Origin: Synechococcus sp. SynAce01
GTDB lineage: Bacteria > Cyanobacteriota > Cyanobacteriia > PCC-6307 > Cyanobiaceae
Reading direction: 5' to 3'
NCBI RefSeq assembly: GCF_001885215.1
Contig: NZ_CP018091.1
Coordinates: 1,364,001 to 1,428,000, forward strand
Length of the DNA: 64,000 bases
The position numbers and the translations under genes are program-made. The notes beneath the pieces are model-generated. The model searched no databases. It was given only the letters and a program-made list of their open reading frames with translations, and had not been told where the DNA came from. Below are positions 51,690-62,199 of this stretch, piece after piece (position 1 is the stretch's first letter; every line of letters begins with the position of its first letter).

Positions 51690-52481
51690 TTGGGTTCCTC
51701 GTTCCGGCAACTCCTGAGCACCGTGGCCGCCGATCTCCGGATCATCCGCGAGCGCGACCCTGCCGCCCGTGGCAACCTGGAGATCCTGCTCTGCTATCCG
51801 GGATTCCACGCCCTGGTGCTGCATCGGTTCAGCCACCGGCTCTGGCGCTGCCAGATTCCTCTGCTGCCGCGGCTGCTCTCCCAGCTGGCCCGCAGCCTCA
51901 CCGGCGTGGAGATCCACCCCGGCGCCAGGATCGGCTCCGGGGTGTTCATCGACCACGGCATGGGCGTGGTGATCGGCGAAACCTCCGAGATCGGCAACCG
52001 CTGCCTCCTCTACCAGGGCGTGACCCTGGGCGGCACCGGCAAGGTGCACGGCAAGCGTCACCCCACCCTGGGGGAGAACGTGGTGGTGGGCGCCGGCGCC
52101 AACGTGCTCGGGGCGATCAGCGTTGGATCGAACACCCGCATCGGCGCTGGATCGGTGGTGCTGCATGACGTTCAACCCGACAGCACCGTGGTGGGCATCC
52201 CTGGCCGGGTGGTGCATCAATCGGGGGTGCGCATCGACCCCCTGGCCCACTCCCAGCTGCCGGATGCGGAAGCCAGGGTGATTCGCAATCTGATGGAGCG
52301 CATCGACGCGCTCGAAGGCGACCTCAGCCGTCTGCAGCACTGTCTGCGCGAGGTGGCCGCCGGGCGTCCGCTGCAGGAAGCCTGCGGCGGCACCTCCCAG
52401 AACCTCAAGGATCGCGAAATCATCCAGTTCCTCGGCGAGGATGCTGCCAGTGATTCCGCCGCCACCAGCACCAGCAACTGA
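51690..52481 (+). CDS. cysE: serine O-acetyltransferase
   Basis: Makes O-acetylserine, the carbon acceptor for cysteine. The protein has the N-terminal helical part (DLRIIRERDPAARGNLEILLCYPGFHALVLHR), then a left-handed hexapeptide helix (GARIGSGVFIDHGMGVVIGETSEIG, GKRHPTLGENVVVGAGANVLG) with the catalytic His in IDHGMG. The start is uncertain: TTG at 51690 (263 residues) or GTG at 51723. A Ser/Ala-rich tail of about 30 residues is unusual. Confidence 0.95.
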   Translation: MGSSFRQLLSTVAADLRIIRERDPAARGNLEILLCYPGFHALVLHRFSHRLWRCQIPLLPRLLSQLARSLTGVEIHPGARIGSGVFIDHGMGVVIGETSEIGNRCLLYQGVTLGGTGKVHGKRHPTLGENVVVGAGANVLGAISVGSNTRIGAGSVVLHDVQPDSTVVGIPGRVVHQSGVRIDPLAHSQLPDAEARVIRNLMERIDALEGDLSRLQHCLREVAAGRPLQEACGGTSQNLKDREIIQFLGEDAASDSAATSTSN

Positions 52482-52511
52482 GCGGGGCGGGGGCCGCTGG
52501 GCGGCTCGGCT

Positions 52512-55352
52512 TCAGCCGGTGGCCACGGCCGGGCTGTTTTCCATGCGGGGCTGGAACATGAACATTGAATAGATCACATTGCGGCGCATCGAAGTCATCA
52601 TGTCGAGGAACATGTCGTAGCCCTCGTTCTTGTATTCGATCAGGGGATCTTTCTGGCCGTAGCCGCGCAGCCCCACCGATTCACGCAGGGCGTCCATGGC
52701 CTGGAGATGCTCGCGCCAGAGGGTGTCGATCTGCTGGAGGATAAAGAAACGCTCGGCCTCGCGCATCAAGTTGGGACGGGATTGATCCACCTGGCTTTCC
52801 TTGAGGTCATAGGCATTGCGCAACTGCTCGCGCAGGAAGGCCTTGAGCTCCTCCATCGACAGGCCCTGCAACTGCTCAGGCGTGAGATCGGCCAGCAGAT
52901 AAACGAATTCCTGCACCTTCGAGACCAGCCGGGCCAGATCCCACTCCTCCGAGGGCAGGTCGGGGTTGACGTAGGCCTCGACGACGTCGTCCATGGTGCG
53001 CTCCCCGTAGCCGATCACCTGCAGCTTCAGCTCCCGGCCCTCCAGAACACGGCGGCGTTCGGCATACACGGCACGCCGCTGGTTGTTCATCACTTCGTCG
53101 TACTCGAACACCTGCTTGCGGATGTCGTAGTAGTAGGTTTCGACCTTTTTCTGTGCTCCCTCGAGCGAGCGGGTGAGCATGCCCGATTCGATCGGCATGT
53201 CCTCTTCCACCCGGAAGGCATTCATCAGACCGGCCACCCGATCCCCACCGAAGATGCGCAGGAGGTTGTCTTCCAGCGAGAGGAAGAAGCGGGTGCTGCC
53301 CGGGTCCCCCTGGCGGCCGGCGCGGCCACGCAGCTGGTTGTCCACCCGTCGCGATTCATGGCGTTCGGTGCCGATCACGTGCAGGCCGCCGGCCTGCCGC
53401 ACCCGTTCCTCCTCCTCTTGGACCACGCCATCGTATTCGGCCCGCACCCGGGTGATCAGCTGGCGCAGGCTCTGGATCTGGGCGTCGTCGGTGGGGGCCT
53501 TCTCGGCCGCCTGGGCGATGCGGTCTTCGAGTTCAAGCACCGAGAGGGCCCGATCGCCCCAGGCCTTGACCAGTTCCCTTGCCAGCTCCACCAGGGATTG
53601 TTCGGTGGCGTCGGTGAGGGCGCAGGGGTAGAGGGCGCCGATGGCGCGGGCCTCGCTGGGGGCATGGGCCAGGCCGGAGGGGCTGCTGCCGAAGCCACCG
53701 CCGGCAGCCTCCCGCGGCAGTGGAACGGGGGGACGGTGGCCCTCCTCCGGACGCACCAGGCGGGGCAGCAGCACCTCGCGCAGTTTGAGGCGGGCCATGT
53801 AATCGCTGTTGCCACCGAGGATGATGTCGGTGCCGCGTCCAGCCATGTTGGTGGCGATCGTGACGGCCCCGGCCCGGCCGGCCTGGGCGATGATCTCAGC
53901 CTCCCGCTCCACGTTCTCCGGCTTGGCGTTCAACAGGTTGTGGGGGATGCCCTGTTCGGCAAGAAGGGCACTGAGCAATTCTGATTTCTCCACGCTGGTG
54001 GTTCCCACCAGCGCCGGCCGATCGGCCCGGTGGATGCCAGCGGTTTCGGCGGCCACGGCGCGCCATTTGGCGGCCTCGTTCTTGTACACCTGATCCACCA
54101 GATCCAGGCGTGAACGGGTGCGGTTGGTGGGTACAACGGTCACTTCGAGCTTGTAAGTTTTCTCGAATTCCACTTCTTCGGTCTTGGCGGTGCCGGTCAT
54201 GCCAGCCAGACGCGGATAGAGCAGGAAGAAATTCTGATAGGTGATGCTGGCAAGAGTCTGCGTTTCCGGTTGAATCGCCAGGTTTTCCTTGGCTTCAATC
54301 GCCTGGTGTTGGCCGTCGCTCCAACGGCGACCAGGCATTACCCGACCAGTGAACTCATCGACGATCACGGCATCCTCGCCGCGCACGATGTAGTTCACAT
54401 CCTTGATGAACAGGGATTTGGCCTTGAGGGCGTTGGTGATGTAGTGGGCCCAGGGATCTGCAGGATCGAACAGATCCTGAACATTTAGCAGCTCTTCTGC
54501 CTTCGCGTAGCCCTCGTCGGTGAGCGTCACGTTGCGCTGTTTTTCATCTACCTCGTAATCACCTTCGGGGTCGATCCCGTCTTTGGAGGTTCCTTCGGCC
54601 CGCAGTAGCTGATCGGCGATCTCGGCAGCCCGTCGATACTTTTCCTGGGGCCTCTCGATCTGGCCTGAAATGATCAAGGGTGTGCGCGCTTCATCCACCA
54701 GAATGGAGTCGACCTCATCGATGATGCAGTAATTGAAGCTTCGTTGTACTACCTCTTCGATGTCGTTGGACATGTTGTCGCGCAGATAGTCGAAGCCCAG
54801 CTCACTGTTGGTGGCATAGGTGATGTCACAGCCGTAGTTGCGCCGTCGCTCGGACGGGGGCATGTCCTGTTGGATCAGCCCCACCGAGAGGCCAAGGAAG
54901 CGATGCACCTGGCCCATCCACTCGGCATCGCGGCGGGCCAGGTAGTCGTTCACGGTCACCACGTGCACCCCGGCGCCGGTGAGGGCGTTGAGGTAGGCCG
55001 GCAGGGTGGCCACCAGGGTTTTGCCTTCGCCGGTCTTCATTTCGGCGATCTGGCCTTCGTGCAGCACCATGCCGCCGATCAGCTGCACGTCGAAGTGGCG
55101 CATGCCCAGCACCCGCTTGCCGGCTTCGCGCACCACCGCAAAGGCTTCCGGCAGCAACTCATCAAGCAGCTGGCGCTGCCTGGCCGGGGATTCCGCCTTC
55201 GCCAGCATCTCCTTGAAGCTGGCAGTCTTGCCACGCAGCTGGTCGTCGCTGTATGGGGCGATCTCCTCCTCCAGCAGGTTGATGTCCGACACCAGGGGCT
55301 GAAAGCGCTTCAGCTTGCGGGCATTGGGATCACCCAGCAGGAATTTGAGCAT
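52512..55352 (-). CDS. secA: preprotein translocase ATPase SecA
   Basis: Motor that drives proteins through SecYEG. The 946-residue protein has Walker [18 protein letters not shown] box [58 protein letters not shown] and the helical scaffold/wing. The C-terminus lacks the zinc-binding CxCxSGxxxxxCH tail found in E. coli, as in other cyanobacteria. An insertion of about 70 residues follows [13 protein letters not shown]-like sequence, also usual in this group. The start is at MLKFLLGD. Confidence 0.98.
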   Translation of the reverse strand: MLKFLLGDPNARKLKRFQPLVSDINLLEEEIAPYSDDQLRGKTASFKEMLAKAESPARQRQLLDELLPEAFAVVREAGKRVLGMRHFDVQLIGGMVLHEGQIAEMKTGEGKTLVATLPAYLNALTGAGVHVVTVNDYLARRDAEWMGQVHRFLGLSVGLIQQDMPPSERRRNYGCDITYATNSELGFDYLRDNMSNDIEEVVQRSFNYCIIDEVDSILVDEARTPLIISGQIERPQEKYRRAAEIADQLLRAEGTSKDGIDPEGDYEVDEKQRNVTLTDEGYAKAEELLNVQDLFDPADPWAHYITNALKAKSLFIKDVNYIVRGEDAVIVDEFTGRVMPGRRWSDGQHQAIEAKENLAIQPETQTLASITYQNFFLLYPRLAGMTGTAKTEEVEFEKTYKLEVTVVPTNRTRSRLDLVDQVYKNEAAKWRAVAAETAGIHRADRPALVGTTSVEKSELLSALLAEQGIPHNLLNAKPENVEREAEIIAQAGRAGAVTIATNMAGRGTDIILGGNSDYMARLKLREVLLPRLVRPEEGHRPPVPLPREAAGGGFGSSPSGLAHAPSEARAIGALYPCALTDATEQSLVELARELVKAWGDRALSVLELEDRIAQAAEKAPTDDAQIQSLRQLITRVRAEYDGVVQEEEERVRQAGGLHVIGTERHESRRVDNQLRGRAGRQGDPGSTRFFLSLEDNLLRIFGGDRVAGLMNAFRVEEDMPIESGMLTRSLEGAQKKVETYYYDIRKQVFEYDEVMNNQRRAVYAERRRVLEGRELKLQVIGYGERTMDDVVEAYVNPDLPSEEWDLARLVSKVQEFVYLLADLTPEQLQGLSMEELKAFLREQLRNAYDLKESQVDQSRPNLMREAERFFILQQIDTLWREHLQAMDALRESVGLRGYGQKDPLIEYKNEGYDMFLDMMTSMRRNVIYSMFMFQPRMENSPAVATG

Positions 55353-55539
55353 TGCAGCGGCCACCTTATTGGCTTCAGCTTATCACCGCTGAACCTCTGA
55401 ACGTTTGCAAGAAGCAAGGCAGGGCAAGGGGTTTGGCCTCACCAGCGTCCGCTAATGACGGCTCAAGGCAGGGTCTGCCGGCAGATTGGAAAGGGGCTGG
55501 CCGGTGAAGCTTGAGGATGGCAGCCGGCCCTGGAACGCC

Positions 55540-56019
55540 ATGCCTGCCCGCCCACCCTCTGCTGAAGCTGTGTCTGGCCCTGCGGCCATCAGGCTGATCG
55601 CCCACGGACCGCTGAAGCTGCGGCTGCTTTGGCGTCTTGGCGCCCTGCAGCAGTTTCTCGATGCCCACAGCTTCTGGGCCTGCGGCCGCAGCCGCCACGA
55701 CCTGCGCCGCATGCTGGGGGGCAGCAGCGCCGTGGTGAGTGCCTGGCGGGAGGGCGAATTGCTCGGCTTTGGCAGAGCCACCAGCGATGGGGTGTTCCGA
55801 GCTGTGCTCTGGGACGTGGTGGTGGCCGAGGCAAGCCAGGGTCAGGGGCTGGGCCGCAGCATCGTCGAGGAGTTGCTGCACGCACCGGCGATCAAGCGGG
55901 CCGAGCGGATCTACCTGATGACGACCCAGGGAGCTGGCTTCTACGAGCGACTCGGTTTCAGCTACGGCCACGCCCAAACCTTGCTGGTGCGCGACCGATT
56001 GGCTGATTCAAGCGGATGA
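55540..56019 (+). CDS. GNAT-family N-acetyltransferase
   Basis: A 159-residue acetyltransferase with the acetyl-CoA loop VVVAEASQGQGLGRSIVEELL and the later QGAGFYERLGFSY. Target unknown. The ATG at 55540 is preferred; a TTG at 55486 would add 18 residues. Its last 9 bases overlap the antisense tRNA-Gly gene. Confidence 0.85.
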   Translation: MPARPPSAEAVSGPAAIRLIAHGPLKLRLLWRLGALQQFLDAHSFWACGRSRHDLRRMLGGSSAVVSAWREGELLGFGRATSDGVFRAVLWDVVVAEASQGQGLGRSIVEELLHAPAIKRAERIYLMTTQGAGFYERLGFSYGHAQTLLVRDRLADSSG

Positions 56020-56082
56020 AGAGATTCGAACTCTCGACTTTCTCCTTGGCAAGGAGATGCTCTACCACTGAGCTACATCCGC
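56011..56082 (-). tRNA. tRNA-Gly (anticodon GCC)
   Basis: A 72-base cloverleaf on the minus strand: 7-bp acceptor stem GCGGATG/CATCCGC, D arm with AGCTCAGTGGTAGAGC, anticodon arm CTCCTTGCCAAGGAG (anticodon GCC), T arm with GAGAGTTCGAATCTCTT, and discriminator T. CCA is not encoded. It lies at the boundary between core genes and the polysaccharide island. Confidence 0.97.
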
Positions 56083-56183
56083 GATTCGACGCTTCCGCCG
56101 AATCAAGAGCATGCCCTAAAGGGTGCCCCCCAGTCAAATCAGAGGAGCTGGTGCCGTCGCTGGGGTCGTCTAAGTTCAAGTCC

Positions 56184-56315
56184 ATGACACCGCGTTTCGT
56201 CCAGAGCCTCTGGAACAATCGGGAACTCTGGTGGACCCTGGCAACAGGGCGGATTCAGAGTCTCAGCAACGATTGGCTTCTGGCTGTTTCCGTACCATTG
56301 CCAGCAGTTAATTGA
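56184..56315 (+). pseudogene. 5' remnant of a polysaccharide ABC-transporter permease (Wzm-like)
   Basis: The 43-codon frame begins MTPRFVQSLWNNRELWWTL and continues GRIQSLSNDWLLAVS before a stop. Polysaccharide export permeases typically start with SLWxNREL-x-W-QL-x-x-R-x-IQSRYRGSWLG. The pattern matches the first 35 residues, and the membrane domain is gone. It is a decayed or truncated copy; the rest is not found downstream. The family call is by eye over a short stretch. Confidence 0.5.
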
Positions 56316-56765
56316 TGTCGTGGGACACGAACTGCAAGCCGGCCTGGATCTGTTGAAAGCCGGCCAGCCTCAGCAGGTTGAGCGCTGCTGTTCAAAAAAT
56401 CGCCAAGGCACCCGCCTTAGTGGTGCACATCAGAATTAGGGACGAACTAGCTCATCACTTCGAAAGACCTCCTTGCGTCTTCGCTTCCACTTCTATTGCC
56501 CCATATTCAGGAACCAGGGCTCGAAAGCAATTGCTCTAAATGGCTAAGCAATTAAATAGCACCAGTCAGATGCTGGCTCCTGCTACTCTGGACCTGGAAA
56601 ACACCACTCTGAAACCATATGATACCACTCAGGGACTAGAAAACGCTAATCTGAAACTACAAAATGCCAGTCATGAGCTGAATCAAAGTAATTCCAGCAA
56701 AAGCTGCAGATTTATTCATTAAGTTGGGGAAACCACTCTATTCCTCGAATTCTAATACATAACAA
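56316..56765 (+). other. non-coding stretch with possible gene remnants
   Basis: About 450 bases with no convincing gene. Near 56,330 the frame GHELQAGLDLLKAGQPQQVE looks like the start of a TPR repeat before it breaks down. At 56540-56722 a 60-codon ATG frame encodes an Asn/Ser/Thr-rich peptide with the repeat LEN-TT-LK / LEN-AN-LK, perhaps a coiled-coil remnant; I would not call it a gene. The GC content is clearly lower than on the left. Confidence 0.45.
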
Positions 56766-57722
56766 ATGAGCAACACAGCACTCATCGCCGGCATCACCGG
56801 CCAAGACGGGGCATATTTGGCTCGCCATCTACTTGAGTCGGGTTACCGGGTAGTGGGCAGTAGTCGCGATGCCCAAAGTAGTGATACCAGTCGTCTGCGC
56901 AGGCTCGGCGCCGATCAAGACATTGAGCTCATCTCCTTGGCCCCCAACGATTTCCGAAGCGTGCTTAAGGCACTGTCATCTATCGAGCCAACTGAGGTAT
57001 ATAACCTTGCCGGGCAAACGAGTGTGGGGCTCTCGTTTGAGCAGCCTGTTGAATGCATGGAGTCAATCGCCAGTGGTACGTTAAATTTTTTAGAGGTGCT
57101 GCGCTACCTTGACGCACCAACACGTCTCTTCAGTGCTGGCAGCTCGGAGTGCTTCGGTGATACCCAGCAGAAACCGGCAAATGAGACAACTGCCTTCCAT
57201 CCCAGAAGCCCCTATGCCGTCGCCAAAAGCACAGCCTTCTGGCAGGTGGCAAACTATCGTGAGGCCTATGGTATTTTCTGCTGCACGGGTATTCTTGCCA
57301 ACCACGAATCACCGCTCAGGCCTTCACGCTTTGTGACCCAGAAGATCATTGAAGGAGTACGAAGCATCAAGCGGGGAGATAGCCATGAGTTAAGACTCGG
57401 CAATCTCGACATTTGGCGCGACTGGGGTTGGGCGCCTGAGTATGTGCTGGCCATGCACCAGATGCTCCAGGCCCCAGAGCCCAAGGACTACTTAATTGCA
57501 TCGGGTGTTACCACATCACTGCGTGAGTTTGTACGCCTGGCCTTTGTTGCTGCTGGGCTGGACGTAGAAACCTACCTGATCAGCGACGCCACCTTCCTGC
57601 GGCCAAGTGATCTTAGATACTCTGCCATGGATCCTAGCCTCATCGCCGCCGATCTCGGCTGGAAGGCTCAGGTGTCACCGGCTGAGATCGTCCAACGAAT
57701 GTACGAAGAGAGACTCATCTAA
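56766..57722 (+). CDS. GDP-mannose 4,6-dehydratase-family protein
   Basis: A 318-residue short-chain dehydrogenase of the extended type. It has the NADP site ALIAGITGQDGAYLA, the catalytic set S-S-E in AGSSECFG and Y-x3-K in SPYAVAK, and ILANHESPLRPSRFVTQKI, diagnostic of the Gmd group. At 318 residues it is 30-50 shorter than usual Gmd, so it may be a related dehydratase or reductase acting on GDP-hexoses. It provides sugar precursors for the surface polysaccharide. Confidence 0.85.
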   Translation: MSNTALIAGITGQDGAYLARHLLESGYRVVGSSRDAQSSDTSRLRRLGADQDIELISLAPNDFRSVLKALSSIEPTEVYNLAGQTSVGLSFEQPVECMESIASGTLNFLEVLRYLDAPTRLFSAGSSECFGDTQQKPANETTAFHPRSPYAVAKSTAFWQVANYREAYGIFCCTGILANHESPLRPSRFVTQKIIEGVRSIKRGDSHELRLGNLDIWRDWGWAPEYVLAMHQMLQAPEPKDYLIASGVTTSLREFVRLAFVAAGLDVETYLISDATFLRPSDLRYSAMDPSLIAADLGWKAQVSPAEIVQRMYEERLI

Positions 57723-57791
57723 CACAGAAAACTACGTTCTGGATCCCTGCGTTTTGGTGACCTTCACTTCTCCAATCAACCTTTAACTTCT

Positions 57792-58940
57792 ATGGCCAAA
57801 ACGCATTGATCACTGGAATTACCGGTCAAGAGGGTTCCTGTCTTGCGGAACTACTGCACTAGAAGAGTTGTGAGGTACAGGGGCATCCAGCGACGCGCCA
57901 GCAGCTTCAACACCAACCGCCTCGACCACCTCTATCAGGACCCTCATGAACGCAATCCACATCTGAACCTGCACTATGGCGATCTCACGGATAGTACCAA
58001 CTTGATCCGCATCATCCAAAAGGTGCAGCCCGCATAAATCTATACTCAAGGTGCTCAAAGTCACGTGGCTGTGAACTATGAAACTACTGAATACACAGCC
58101 AATTCCGACGCTCTGTGAACCCTTCGCCTCCTCGAAGCCGTGGCGGATCCCCTTGGGCTCACCAGCAAGGCTCGCATTTATCGGTCCTCTACAAGTGTGT
58201 TGTATGGCTTGCTGTAGAAAATATACAAGAAGGAGAGAGCTATCTTCTTTCCCTGCAGCCACTATGGTGTTGCCATCCTTTATGCCTGCTGGATCGGGGT
58301 CGATTACTGTAAAGCCTATTAAATGCATGCTTACACTGGCACTCTGTTCAGCCATGAATCACCACAGTGGGGCGAAATCTTCGTAGCCCGCAAGATCACA
58401 CGAGGCCTTGCCCGCATTGATGGCGGGCTTGACGATTGCATCTTCATGGACAACCTCGACTCGCTTCGCGATTGGGGCCATCCACGTGATTATGTGGAGA
58501 TGCAGTGGCTGATGTTGCAGCAGGAGGGGCTACCGGAGAATTTCGTGATCGCCACAGGCCGTCAGGAAAGTGTAACGCGGTTCATTGAACTCACCGCCAA
58601 GCACCTGGGATGGAATGGTATCACTTGGAGCGGTGAAGGCCTCAGCGAGATCGGCTCTCCAGTTGACAATGGAACACCCATCGTAAGGATTGATCCCCGC
58701 TACTTCCGTCCAGCGGAAGTGGAAACGCTCCTGGGTGATCCCACCCGAGCCAAGGAAAGACTGGGCTGGACGCCCACCACCACACTGGAAGAGCTGGTGG
58801 CAGAAATGGTCGCCTGCGACAAGGAAGAAGCTGCGAAGGAATCCATTCTAAGGCGGGAGGGATTTGACGTTGTGGGATCAATGGAAAACCCCACGACGAA
58901 ACCCTTGTCATTAACAACAAAGCAAACAGCTGAGTCCTGA
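57792..58940 (+). pseudogene. gmd: decayed GDP-mannose 4,6-dehydratase
   Basis: The whole gene is recognisable in pieces. A 1-base deletion near 57803 shifts [15 protein letters not shown] at 57858 and a 1-base insertion near 57883 follow. After that one frame runs to the end but contains stops at 58035, 58116, 58215 and 58320, each where intact Gmd has a sense codon (for example QPA-stop-IY in place of QPAEIYNL). The last 205 codons, from ATG 58323, are intact and Gmd-like (HESPQWGEIFVARKITRG). A functional enzyme cannot be made without the N-terminal NADP site. Confidence 0.88.
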
Positions 58941-58981
58941 AACCGTGTCTTCTGTGGCCTGCCTTCTGCCAAGAAGGCACA

Positions 58982-60022
58982 TCAGAGATGTGAGCCAAAA
59001 CGGGCGTAGGCCTCAAGATGTTGCCGCACTAAACGATCCATTTCGTAATGGCGGCGAAGACGCGTGTAGTCCTCAGACCCGAGGCGATGGCTGGGGCGCT
59101 GCTGATCCACAGCTTCACCACTCCCGAGCCAGTCCGCCCATGCCTGAGCATTGAGAGGCGACAAAAAGGTCACGAAACCCTGACCAACCTCCCGATGCAC
59201 TTCAAGATCGGAAGCTACAACCGGCGTGTCACAAGCCAAGGCCTCAATCAGGGGTAGGGAGAAGCCCTCGGCAAGCGAGGGAACCAGCACCGCCTCAGCA
59301 TGGCGATAGAGCCAGGCGAGCATCGGGTCAGTCACCGAAAGCTGGAGAACGGCATGCTGGAGAGCGTGGTTGGCGATGCACTGATGCTCTTGAGGGGTCC
59401 AAGAACCGCCACCTGCGAAGACAAGGAGCGGAAGATCACAGCCTGCCGAGCAACCACGATGCAATATCGCCAGTGCTCGCATCAAGGTCTGACCATTCTT
59501 GTAGGCGTGGCGTTTACCCACCATCAGCCAGAAGCGCCGATCCACAAGCCCATCCACCTGCTGGGGGGGGATCTGATCCATGGCCGTAGCCAGATGAATC
59601 ACATGGACAGGGGTACGAATACGCGGGTAAAAGAAATTGAGGTCATCAACAGATGCTGCACTGATGCTGATGATCAAATCAGAGGCAGCAAGCCAGCCTG
59701 GCTTGTTTGCATGGGGGGAGCGCAGAGCTGGAAGAAAGAAGTGTTCAGGATGTCGCTCTGGGGTCATGTCAAACAGGGAGCTCACAAGACGCTGCTCGCT
59801 GTGTAGCCGGTAGGGGCGGCCGCCATAGAAGGTGGCATGAACCACATCAGCCCGACGCCATGATGACGGGTTCAGCCAACATCTGGGTGGCCTTGAGGCA
59901 CGGCTCACGCATACACCAGCCTGCAGAAGCTCAGCGGCAAGAGAATCGAAATAACGGCTGATACCACCTCGGCTCTGACGCCGAAAGATCTGAGCGTCAA
60001 AACCAATGTGCAGAGAATCCAC
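58982..60022 (-). CDS. glycosyltransferase family 4
   Basis: A 346-residue GT-B glycosyltransferase. N-terminal DSLHIGFDAQIFRRQSRGGISRYF is the acceptor-side start, and the donor domain has FWLMVGKRHAYKNGQTLM and the EX7E motif SLAEGFSLPLIEALACDTPVVASD. I set the start at the GTG 60022, directly before the conserved strand; longer frames read antisense through the next gene. It transfers a sugar in polysaccharide assembly; donor and acceptor are unknown. Confidence 0.85.
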   Translation of the reverse strand: MDSLHIGFDAQIFRRQSRGGISRYFDSLAAELLQAGVCVSRASRPPRCWLNPSSWRRADVVHATFYGGRPYRLHSEQRLVSSLFDMTPERHPEHFFLPALRSPHANKPGWLAASDLIISISAASVDDLNFFYPRIRTPVHVIHLATAMDQIPPQQVDGLVDRRFWLMVGKRHAYKNGQTLMRALAILHRGCSAGCDLPLLVFAGGGSWTPQEHQCIANHALQHAVLQLSVTDPMLAWLYRHAEAVLVPSLAEGFSLPLIEALACDTPVVASDLEVHREVGQGFVTFLSPLNAQAWADWLGSGEAVDQQRPSHRLGSEDYTRLRRHYEMDRLVRQHLEAYARFGSHL

Positions 60023-60106
60023 AGATTGAACGCCGGTTGGAAAGGATAAGGAATAAAACGCTTGGGATGAAACAAGCGCGGATTGCCTAACAATCGACCT
60101 GGAACC

Positions 60107-61051
60107 ATGATCGCTATGGCAGGCTGTGATCAGCTTACAAGCTCCCAGCCTATGGCCAAAGCCCCTGAAGGCATGGACTGTGAGGTATCTGATCAGACTG
60201 ACACAGAGGCCGCTGGCCATCCACAACCGTTGATCACGGTCATTACACCCTGCCTGAATGCGATTGCCACCATTGCCGAAAACCTCCTGAGCGTCCTGGC
60301 GGCCCGTGAAGCTCTGAAACGAGATGGATGGCTTCTGGAACATCTCATCATTGATGGTGGCTCTGACGACGGCACGACCGAACTGGTGGCTGAGTATGCG
60401 GACAGATATTCATTCTGCCGGTGGATCGCCAACATCCGAGGCGGCCCCTATGCGGCCATGAATGCAGGGCTGGAGCAGGCCAGCGGCCACTACACCCACG
60501 TGCTTAATTCCGACGATCTGCTGCTGGATTCAGCTGGCTATGCCGCGTTCTTACAGGAGGGGCACAGGAAGGGGGCCAAGGTACTGATCACTTCCATCGG
60601 CTACTTCCGGAGACCCGATCGTCAGCTCAAAAGCCTATGGCTCGTGAATCCTGTGCCGATGAACACAAGCGAATGGAAACAGCAGCTCTTACGAGGGCTG
60701 CATTACCCACATCCGGGCTTTATTGCAGAGACAGAACTATACAGAGATGAAGCCTTTGACGAAAAGTACAGCCTATCGGCAGACTACAAACTGATGCAGA
60801 AACTTCTGCTGGGGCCCGCACGACCAGAAACAACGCTGCTTTACACCCAACCGCTCGTGGCGATGGCGGAGGGAGGAGCAACAGGCAGCTGGAGAGCCAT
60901 CCTCAAGGGCTGGAAGCAACTGACGGCCATCAATCAAGAACTGGGGATCCAGGCATCGAGCGCGAAGCGCTATTGGAAAAAAGCACGACGTAGGTTACTG
61001 CCCCTGGCTGAAAAGATCATGATCGAAAAGCTGGAAGGCTGTGAGCGATGA
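60107..61051 (+). CDS. glycosyltransferase family 2 (WcaA-like)
   Basis: GT-A enzyme of about 314 residues: LITVITPCLNAIATI, LIIDGGSDDGTTELV and the metal-binding DDLLLDS. It resembles the short GT2 proteins of colanic-acid type clusters. The start is uncertain; the ATG at 60107 gives about 40 residues before the first strand, and later ATGs are possible. It overlaps the next gene by 4 bases (ATGA). Confidence 0.85.
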   Translation: MIAMAGCDQLTSSQPMAKAPEGMDCEVSDQTDTEAAGHPQPLITVITPCLNAIATIAENLLSVLAAREALKRDGWLLEHLIIDGGSDDGTTELVAEYADRYSFCRWIANIRGGPYAAMNAGLEQASGHYTHVLNSDDLLLDSAGYAAFLQEGHRKGAKVLITSIGYFRRPDRQLKSLWLVNPVPMNTSEWKQQLLRGLHYPHPGFIAETELYRDEAFDEKYSLSADYKLMQKLLLGPARPETTLLYTQPLVAMAEGGATGSWRAILKGWKQLTAINQELGIQASSAKRYWKKARRRLLPLAEKIMIEKLEGCER

Positions 61052-62199
61052 GTGGATTAAAGGTCGCCTTTGATGTGAGTCAAACGGGTGGGCGCAAGGC
61101 TGGATGCGGATACTATGCGGCCTCTCTGATTGAGGGTCTGCTGACCTCAGACGTGACCAATGAGTTCACATTGCTGACCAGCTTCGGTGACTTCTTCCAT
61201 GACCCCACACTGGCTTTTGCCCTGCCCCATCTCGGCCAGGGTATTCGCTATGGGCCACGTCTTCTGCGCCGAAAAGATGCAGAAATCTTTTGGCGCGACC
61301 ATGACAGGGGTGGTCACTTTCTGGAGCAATTTGACGTCGTTCATGCCAACAACTTCTGGTGCCCTCCCTGGCCGATGCCAGGAGCACTCATCTACACGCT
61401 CTATGACATGAGCTTTCTCGACCACCCCGAATGGACAACCGAAAAGAACCGACGGGGCTGCCTTGAGGGCGTTGAACGGGCCGTCACGCTGGCCGACAAA
61501 TTCGTGGCCATTTCCGAAGCAACCAAGCAGTCCTTTCTCAAGCACTTCCCACAGATCACACCAGAGAAAGTGCATGTGATTTATCCAGCCTCTCGCTTTG
61601 GTCAACCTGGCTTCAATGCAGCACCAAAAAGACCAAGACAGGAGATCTTCAACATCGGAAACCCTTTCTTCCTATCAATAGGAACCATTGAGCCAAGGAA
61701 GAATCAGACCTTCCTCCTGGACGTTTACCATCAATATCGGCACCGAGGTGGAGAAGCGACTCCTCTTGTACTGGCTGGCAAGAAAGGATGGCTAATGGAT
61801 GACTTTGAAGAAAAGATTGTGGCATCACCCTGGGCTAGCGACATTTTCATATTGGGCTACGTGAGCGATGGTGAGTTGGCTTGGCTTTACCAGCACTGTC
61901 TTGTCAATCTCTACCCCAGTCACTATGAAGGGTTTGGTTTGCCCGTTCTGGAGGGAATGGCCTTTGGAGCTTGCACGCTCTGTTCTAACAGTACGTCCAT
62001 GCCAGAAATAGTAGGAGATGCAGGGATCCTGCTCCCGCCAGATGATTTGGAGAGGTGGGTTCACGCTCTGGAATCGGTGGTGTCTGAAACCGAAAAGCGC
62101 ATCAGCCTTAAGGAAGAAGCTCTAAAACGCTCAACCAGCTTCCAATGGGAACAAAGTATTATGCAGACTTTGAGTCTATACGAAAAAGCAACAAGGTGA
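61048..62199 (+). CDS. glycosyltransferase family 4
   Basis: A 383-residue GT-B enzyme: LKVAFDVSQTGGRKAGCGYYAASL, YTLYDMSFLDHPEW, FLSIGTIEPRKNQTFLL and YPSHYEGFGLPVLEGMAFGACTL (EX7E). Similar to mannosyltransferases of O-antigen clusters. It is co-directional and overlapping with the GT2 gene, so the two likely act in succession on the same glycan. Confidence 0.9.
   Translation: MSGLKVAFDVSQTGGRKAGCGYYAASLIEGLLTSDVTNEFTLLTSFGDFFHDPTLAFALPHLGQGIRYGPRLLRRKDAEIFWRDHDRGGHFLEQFDVVHANNFWCPPWPMPGALIYTLYDMSFLDHPEWTTEKNRRGCLEGVERAVTLADKFVAISEATKQSFLKHFPQITPEKVHVIYPASRFGQPGFNAAPKRPRQEIFNIGNPFFLSIGTIEPRKNQTFLLDVYHQYRHRGGEATPLVLAGKKGWLMDDFEEKIVASPWASDIFILGYVSDGELAWLYQHCLVNLYPSHYEGFGLPVLEGMAFGACTLCSNSTSMPEIVGDAGILLPPDDLERWVHALESVVSETEKRISLKEEALKRSTSFQWEQSIMQTLSLYEKATR

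Noticed and set aside
56016-56183. Open frame running from the GNAT end through the tRNA toward the permease remnant
   Set aside because: The first part is antisense to tRNA-Gly; only the segment from 56184 resembles a protein family.
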